A stretch of 13,995 bases of DNA from contig MU858396.1 of the NCBI GenBank assembly GCA_033297075.1, positions 1-13,995 on the forward strand. The letters run 5' to 3'. Below, piece by piece: positions 8,222 through 13,995 of the stretch. A program made the position numbers and the translations under genes. The notes under the pieces are model-generated. The model did not search any database. It was not told the DNA's origin and saw only the letters and a list, made by a program, of their open reading frames with translations. Positions within the stretch are counted from its first letter, which is position 1, and each line of letters starts with the position of its first letter. The stretch is from Rhypophila decipiens. Taxonomy: Eukaryota > Ascomycota > Sordariomycetes > Sordariales > Naviculisporaceae.

Positions 8222-8390
8222 ATTGGTCAAAAAGTCACGAACTGCACTTTTTCCTGATTGGACATTCTGGCGATTTGCACTCTTCTGTTATTGGACATTC
8301 TGGTGATTTGCACTCTTCTCTTATTGGACTGTTTGGCGGTTTGCACTATTCTCTGAGTGGACAGTTTGGGCGGTTTGCACTTTTGCTCTT
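8222..8390 (+). repeat. 33-bp minisatellite, about five units, each with ATTGG (inverted CCAAT) or a variant
   Basis: Units start at 8222, 8257, 8290, 8323 and 8356; the spacing is 35 bp once and then exactly 33 bp three times. The shared pattern is ATTGGACATTCTGG, then GATTTGCACTCTTCT. Units 2 and 3 are almost identical, while the outer units diverge. Four units contain ATTGG (CCAAT on the minus strand); the last has AGTGG. The array ends about 195 bases before the ATG of the Clr5 gene at 8584, so it lies in its probable promoter. CCAAT boxes bind the HAP/NF-Y complex in fungi; regulation here is inferred from position only. Because 33 is a multiple of 3, both strands show short 11-residue repeats in translation, but no convincing gene contains them. 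Confidence 0.75.
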
Positions 8391-8583
8391 CCAGGCCTCC
8401 AACCTTTAACAACATTTAAGAACGAGCTTTGGAAATGCTGACACCTCATCCTTTTGTAAGGACATAGATTATAGCATTGCGGGCGCTCCTTTTGCCTTTT
8501 CGTTGCTCATTCCGATACATCAGACCTTTTTTGATCTATAAGTCCCAGCCTTTTTTGGAGATTGACCGGGGAAGACTGAGACA
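8391..8583 (+). promoter_or_regulatory. Proximal 5' region of the Clr5-domain gene
   Basis: This is 193 bases between the minisatellite and the ATG at 8584, presumably core promoter and 5' leader. No clear canonical TATA box was seen; AT-rich ATCTATAAGT occurs near 8534. A minus-strand frame across this region has no recognisable content. Confidence 0.35.
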
Positions 8584-11085
8584 ATGAGACTTCTCACCCG
8601 TTCAACTTCAGGCGACCTTATAAAAGTCATGCCGAACTTCCGCCCAATAGCGCCGAGAGGTACTGGCTCGCCAACCTCCTCGGTCAGCAGCATCGCGCCC
8701 AAGAGGTCCAAGTGTCATCATGATGATTTGGCTTGGGAGGCCATCAGACCCACCATCTATCAGTTATATATTCAGGAGAACAAGAGTGCTGCACAGGTGC
8801 TTGACGCCCTGAGCAGCAATCGGGGTAACCCGTTCAAGACATGGTTGGTTCTATATTTTTTCTGTCAAGTTAAATCCGTCGTGATCAATGCTGACTAGCT
8901 GGCTTGTTCATAGTCGACGGACACTTTTTACCAAATTTCGGGAATGGGGCCTGCGAAAGAACAAGCAACATCCGAATGATCCAGCAAACCCAGATGATAA
9001 TCCGGGTGCAAGCGGATCGAGTGGTCCAGTCGTATCTCTATCACCAACCACAAGGGACTCTCCGATCGAAGACACACCAAATATGGATTCAGTATCTCAA
9101 CCCTCCGGAGATTCCGCTACCTCACCTATCACCACGACCGAACCGACAGAGCCCATATATCAAGGCGAAGACGGTGACATGCTCTCCCGTCCAAACGAGT
9201 CAGGCGATACCATGGATGATAATGACACCTGGGGGCATCTACCTACGCTGGATGTCCTGGTCGATACCTTTGACAAACGGTTTCACTTGGTCGACGCCGA
9301 AGATCAATCTACGAGCGAGGTCAAATCTTCGAGCAACACGAGCAAGCCGCGCAATGACTTGTTCGCCACCGCGGGCACAGACTTTGCTGATAGTTTCGTC
9401 TGTTTCCCGGACCAGGAGGGCGAACACGTGTCTGATCCAGCAACCGCAACAGATGGCGTTTTCGCAGAGGACCAACACGACGAGTGTTACTGGGACGAGA
9501 TTTCATGCCCCGAGTCTCCGCCGGAATTATGTTTGAGCTGCAACATAGGGCAAGACTCAAAACTGGAGCGAAAGATTGATGCCTTGGACTATGTTTACCA
9601 GGATGCGGAAACCATCCAGTTTCCGAGCGAGCGTGTCTATGATGCCGGAGATACTGAGGCCGATTTTATTGACTCCGGTTTCAAGCCATTGCGGATTTAT
9701 AAGATCTGCGTTCCCCCCCGAGAGGAAAGGCTTTCTAAGGTCTGGGATACCCCCCGAGATTTTCTAATCGCGATCGCCGACCTAGAGGAACGACAAAAGC
9801 TGGAAGACGAAAGCCGAGAGAGGATAAGACAATTTCGTATCAGTTTCATCAACCAGTGCAAATTGCTTCAGCCTGTCCTTCTTCAGGGGTATGAAACGCT
9901 TCGCCCTCTGGCCAACCAGCTTAAGAGCCGCCACAGGGTTTGGCATCGTGCCATTAAAACCATGAGGGGACTAGCGCGGCTTAAGGCTCCGTCAGGGCTT
10001 CGAGACGTGGTATCTTTCCTGTGCGTTTCCAGAGCAGTGGTCGAATGTTCTCAAGAGGATCGGCCGGCTCACCTGCTGGAGTTCAGCCAGGACTTGGATA
10101 AGTGGAAGCTCGCGTTTCCTGAGATTGGGGACATTGCTCGACACATGTGGGGGATTAAAGTGGACGGTAATTTCTCATTTCCACGGTCGTATAACGTCCT
10201 TGATCCCAGCGCCACAAGTTTTTCGGCAGAATTCATCACGAAGCTCAAAGAGTCGGTCGTCTCGTTGATCGGCAAGACCGTCGACATGTTTGATCTCGAC
10301 GAGGATTCTGTCCCCAACCTTCGCCACCAACCTACCCCGAATTCTGATACACCATCTCAGCAGTCGGTAACGCCAAAAAATCCTTATCTCAGCTCCTCAG
10401 AGCATCTTGGTCCAACACACGCCCATCGGCGTAAACGGAAACGACGGAGATCTGGAGGTACCCTCTCCGGCGAGACTTCAAGCAAGCCGCCATCACCTGG
10501 CGTCGAACGGCTCTACGACCTTACTTCCAGGGACAAACGCTTCAGTGCCGTGGCGGTGACGCTAGCCACTGGTTTCATATTTGCGATTGTGATCTTTTTC
10601 ATTTTGTGTAAGTATATCCCCCCATCCGTTTCAAGCAACCCCGAGTCACTTTCTTCTTGCGCGCTTCCAAATCCAGGCAGCCATGCATTCCCAGGCTATA
10701 CCATATGCTCCTTGTAGTGGGAGTAATCTACTTGTATTGAGACTAACGGGCTACAACTCTAGGCATGATCTATGGCTGCAACGGAGCAGCGGTCCCGTTT
10801 GGTCTTACTATCGACCCGTGGCGTCCTCACGCCTGGCGAGCAAGCCCAGGTCCAGATGTCGCAGCAGATGCAGCAGTTCATGCAGATGCAGCACGCCAGT
10901 CAGAACCGGGAGATGAAGTCGCCCAGGGAGCTCCTTCGGCCGCAGCAACATCTTTAGCAGAGCAGAGCGACTGGGGACCACCGATGGTGTCAATACCGTC
11001 CACGCCTTTTGAAATTTGGACGCCAGACCATGTTCCTACAAGTCCTACTTTGGACTTTAACTTTGAGATGTGGAGTTCTGGGTAG
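8584..11085 (+). CDS. Clr5-domain protein with NLS-like patch and predicted transmembrane segment
   Basis: Model: join(8584..8843, 8914..10607, 10763..11085), 758 residues. Residues 51-103 form a Clr5 domain (WEAIRPTIYQLYIQEN ... LFTKFREWGLRKN), interrupted by a 70-bp intron with a GCTGAC branch site. The domain is named after fission yeast Clr5, a factor in heterochromatic silencing, and is common in filamentous fungi; its biochemical role is unclear. A long acidic, Ser/Thr/Pro-rich, probably disordered region follows. Then comes a more ordered helical part (about 375-480) with YETLRPLANQLKSRHRVWHR, a basic patch HRRKRKRRRS (591-600), and a strongly hydrophobic stretch, VAVTLATGFIFAIVIFFILC (633-652), predicted to cross a membrane. 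The second intron (155 bp, GTAAGT...CTCTAG, CTAAC branch) joins FILC to MIYGCNG and an Ala-rich tail ending WSSG. An alternative acceptor at 10675-10676 would give a shorter C-terminus. Clr5 and the coding exons are firm; the C-terminal splice is less certain. Confidence 0.8.
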
Positions 11086-11292
11086 GTTGATGGTATGGAA
11101 TAAGATGGGTCCGAGACTGGATGGATACCGTATCGGTGGGGGATCTTCCTGTGGCGTTTCCAGTTTTAGTTTGTCGTAATAACTTTCAGATGTTAATGCT
11201 ATGTTTCTGTCATCGTCCAAGAACTAGTCGTCCTGCTTTATGCTTTTTGGTCAAAACCTCAGCTCACTTCTCGCAATTCCTCCCTATAAAGT
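11086..11292. other. Convergent intergenic spacer
   Basis: These 207 bases separate the stop of the Clr5 gene (plus) from the stop of the oxidase gene (minus), so they hold the two 3' UTRs. No gene is seen. Confidence 0.5.
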
Positions 11293-13531
11293 CTAACTTT
11301 TCCACTCCTTCTGCCTCAACTTGAGCAGGTTCAAAAGCAAACTCTCATCCATCTCCTCAGGATGGGGATACCCTCCAGTCTCACCCTCACCGTCATCCGG
11401 CCCTTCATCCATATCATCTCCATCATGGTACTTCTCATCACCATGCCCATCCCGGGGCTTAGTAGACCCATCACTGCCTCCGAAAGGCGACTCCTTCAAC
11501 ATCCTAACCGCATCAAGTTGCTTACGATCCTTGAGAAAATGCATGAGCTGCATATACGCGCTCGCCCAAGCCCCCGAGATCCAAGCATGATGTGCACTCA
11601 GCGCCTCGCCGCAAAATTCTATATGCCCTCCCACGTGTAGGCCCTGAAAAGCCGGGTAGACATTTTGGAACTGGCCTGGTCCGAAGAGGGCGAATGCGCC
11701 GCCTGTGTATAGATCGTGAGACCATGCCCATGCGTGACTGTTCATAACCAGTGTTAGTACCTGTCTCTGTCCATAAAAAGAAAAGCAAAGAAAGAAAGGA
11801 CATACTAAGGCGCACAATCACTCCCATCATCAACAACCCACCCCATCAAATCCTCATAACTCGGGCTCTCCTCGGTACCAGCCCAAAGCGTGACAAGATT
11901 CCTCAAACACAACTTCAAAATCTCATCATCCTTGCTGGGCTTGACACCCGGCACAGAAAAATCCTTGACCAACGAGCCCATCCTTGTAGCATCTTGGGCC
12001 CAGTTATACGAAACCATCAACACAGCAGGGTTATCTGGTCCATCATTCCAAGAAGGATAGACGACGTTGCTTATTGGCAGATCGGAACTCGACACCCCGC
12101 CAAAGATTTGCGTCTTGTCGGGGTTCTTGAACCACCATGGATGGGAGAATTTAATCACCACCTTGGTAGCGCGGTCATAGCTGAGTGTGCGGATTCCAGT
12201 GCACGTCGTCTGGCAAGGGTAGTTTGGAGAGGTCCATTCTTTGGAGGGGTCCCATGGCTGTTGTGTTGAAGACCATGTCGTAATTCGTCACTTTCGGCTT
12301 GTGCTGTGAGTAGGGAGAAGTTGTGGTGACTTTGATGCAGGGTTTGCTTTGGTGGTTGAAAGAGTACGACATGGCGGTTACTTGGGTGCAGGTTTGAAGG
12401 TTTGGTGATGGGCCTGGGGATGGGTGGAACTTGGACTTTGATGGCCAGGTTTCAGAGGCGAGGAGGTCGGCCATTGTGTCGGTCACTGTTTGCATGCCCC
12501 CGTCGACGCGGTACCATTTTTTGGAGTCGGCTGCGGCGAAGTCGGCGTAGTCGATTAGGGTTTCGGTGAGGGGCTGGTCGAATAGGCCGGTGGAGCTGGG
12601 AACGAAAGCTGGTGAGTACTGGGGACTTGGGGAAGAGTGCTGTGTTGGATATCGGTCTACTTACGTGTCTGAGAGCTCGGCGTTGGCAATCTTCTTGTAG
12701 GACCAGCTATATGGCCAAGTCATCAGGATATCTGCCAATTGAAAGGTAGGAAAGGGTCGCTTACTTCTTTTCTATCATCAGCCATGCCCTGGTGGAGTAG
12801 TTGTCTTTAAGAGGCGGCTTTGTCGGGTCCATCCATTTGGCGAAGGCACCGTAGAAATCATTCATGAAGTTGTACTCAGACATGAAGGTGTCCATGATCT
12901 CTGAAAAAGCTGGGTCTCTGAACTCGGAGTCAGCACAGGCATTTTGGTTCGGAACGACTGTCGACCTGTTGACTTACTTGAGCGGTTCGTTCTTGAAGTT
13001 GTAACAGACGGGAGGGCCTGGTTTCTCGTCGCTGGTGTAAATGTATGGGACCACTTTGTCCGCCAGCCCAAGAGTTTCTCTGGTGAAGTTGAGGACGCTG
13101 TTTGGGATCTGGCGTTAGAATTTCAATGTTACAATCAAGGTTAGGGGTAAGACATACTGTTCCATCCATGGGATATCGGGAATCCTCATTGCGCCGATGT
13201 CATAGTAGCTGTGCGTCGCCGTGTCACCTGCCTTTGGGTAGGTGAAGCAACGACCGCCGACCCTGTCGGATGCTTCAAGGATGTCCACATTGCTGAACCC
13301 GAGGTACTTGAGCATCATGGCAAGGTACAGACCGCATGCACCGGCTCCGACGATGCAGATGCGGCCCGTGTAGGCCGGGTCTGGTACCGGCTCGCCATCA
13401 CTGATGCCTTTTTCAGGCGTCAGTTGGAGGTCAGGAAGTTCAGACTTGCCCGATTTCTTCTTGATGTACTCGTAGAGAATGCTCTGCGCAAAGGCTGCTC
13501 GAGTAGAGATGGGCTGGGATTCAAATCTCAT
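11293..13531 (-). CDS. Flavin amine oxidase, L-amino-acid-oxidase-like, with probable frameshift
   Basis: Exons on the minus strand: 13531..13158, 13097..12978, 12917..12765, 12706..12665, 12595..11806, 11737..11293, with GT-AG introns of 60, 60, 58, 69 and 68 bp. Residues 57-93 form an FAD Rossmann motif (RICIVGAGACGLYLAM, acidic E86 ending the second strand, then DRVGGR), followed by GAMRIPDIPWMEH. Late motifs include SHDLYTGGAFALFGPGQF and HIEFCGEALSAHHAWISGAW, typical of L-amino-acid/monoamine oxidases, which convert amino acids to keto acids, ammonia and hydrogen peroxide. No signal peptide is visible. Exons total 1924 nt, one base more than a multiple of three. Near 12195-12210 the homology shifts frame, from LPLPDDV to GIRTLSYDRATKVVIKF; read straight on, a TGA ends the protein soon after DDV. 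No plausible intron explains this, so it is a recent null allele or a sequencing error. A Gly/Asp/Glu-rich tail follows the catalytic domain. Substrate cannot be told. Confidence 0.75.
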
Positions 13532-13995
13532 CTTGACTGCGACTGACTGGAGTGCTGACCTAAAAGTGATCGCTGATTGACGGGCAGGAGAAAGAGACGA
13601 GATATTCTAACGGTGGTTGGGAGATATGAAATCAGGAAGGGGTAGGGCGGCTTTGATCCAACTTGTACACGATCCATGAGAAAGAACACCAACATTTTAA
13701 CCCCGGCTTTCCTATCCCCAGACAGCAATCACAACTATCCAATGGCTTGTGTCGGTTGTGGCGTTGCTTACTAGCGCCCAGTGGTCCTTTCGGTCAAATG
13801 TCTTGCACAATCGAAACTACTCGTGTGAGAGCAGATCCTATGGGGCTCAGATTAAGCGCTGGGGTGTGGTCGCGTTCACGCCGACCACCCTGACAGTCCG
13901 TCCGCACCTAGGCCCCACTTACTCACCTCCGCTGGCGTACTTATATCAGATCATGTACCCTTAATACCTACTTCAAACTACAACAATATGTCCAC
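13532..13995. other. Upstream region of the oxidase gene and possible promoter of an off-window gene
   Basis: This is 464 bases with no supportable complete gene. The left part is the oxidase promoter. At the right end a TATA-like TTATATCA (13941-13948) is followed by an A/C-rich leader and ATGTCCAC from 13988, which looks like the start of a plus-strand gene (M-S-T...) cut by the window edge. That start is a guess from context. Confidence 0.3.

Noticed and set aside
8227..8415. Minus-strand frame with an 11-residue repeat (RRVQI/ARMSN)
   Set aside because: The repeat follows directly from the 33-bp minisatellite; there is no flanking coding sequence and the frame on the other strand repeats equally well.
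5255..8583. tRNA, rRNA, CRISPR or attachment sites
   Set aside because: No cloverleaf-compatible B-box string, no regularly spaced palindromic repeat and no bacterial-type features were seen; the only tandem repeat is the minisatellite.
10772..10957. Gln/Met-rich alternate frame in the last exon of the Clr5 gene
   Set aside because: It comes from CAG/ATG-rich repeats read one base off. The annotated frame continues sensibly through the splice site to the stop at 11083-11085.
12596..12624. Alternative acceptor CACCAG for the fourth oxidase intron
   Set aside because: Using it puts the next exon out of frame with the conserved STGLFDQPLTETL segment; the CCCAG at 12596-12598 keeps the frame.

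Overview
The window looks like an accessory stretch of a filamentous ascomycete (Pezizomycotina) nuclear genome. The evidence is small GT-AG introns (about 56-74 bp, with CTAAC/CTGAC-type branch sites), fungal codon use, and families typical of these fungi: a MYND/DUF4470 protein, a HET-domain remnant, a Clr5-domain protein and an L-amino-acid-oxidase-like flavoenzyme. All gene models were read by eye. Splice sites are inferred from consensus signals and from continuity of the protein, and no database was searched.

Layout. Bases 3-134 hold the 3' end of a plus-strand gene. Its last residues resemble the RHIM-related PP amyloid signalling motif of fungal cell-death proteins. Next come two tandem minus-strand paralogues of an unassigned nuclear-looking family: a decayed copy (about 734-1276) and an intact 269-residue copy (1699-2508) with an NLS-like N-terminus and an acidic tail. 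Each has a nearly identical telobox-like element upstream (1429-1447 and 2799-2817). A six-exon MYND zinc-finger/DUF4470 gene lies at 3175-5254 (+). A truncated HET-type incompatibility gene (5821-6566, -) follows, then about 2 kb with no firm gene. That stretch holds only weak minus-strand coding relics and a 33-bp minisatellite rich in inverted CCAAT boxes (8222-8390).

The minisatellite sits just upstream of a three-exon gene (8584-11085, +) encoding a Clr5-domain protein with a basic NLS-like patch and a predicted membrane segment. Finally, a six-exon flavin amine oxidase/L-amino-acid-oxidase-like gene (11293-13531, -) carries what appears to be a one-base frameshift. A further plus-strand gene may start at 13988, at the window edge.

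There is no operon-like logic. The common theme is fungal self/non-self and lineage-variable genes (amyloid motif, HET, Clr5), with clear signs of birth and death: one tandem pseudogene, one truncated HET gene and one frameshifted oxidase. The most interesting items are the PP-like amyloid terminus, the Clr5-plus-membrane-segment architecture, the CCAAT minisatellite in front of it, and the tandem pair with its duplicated promoter element.
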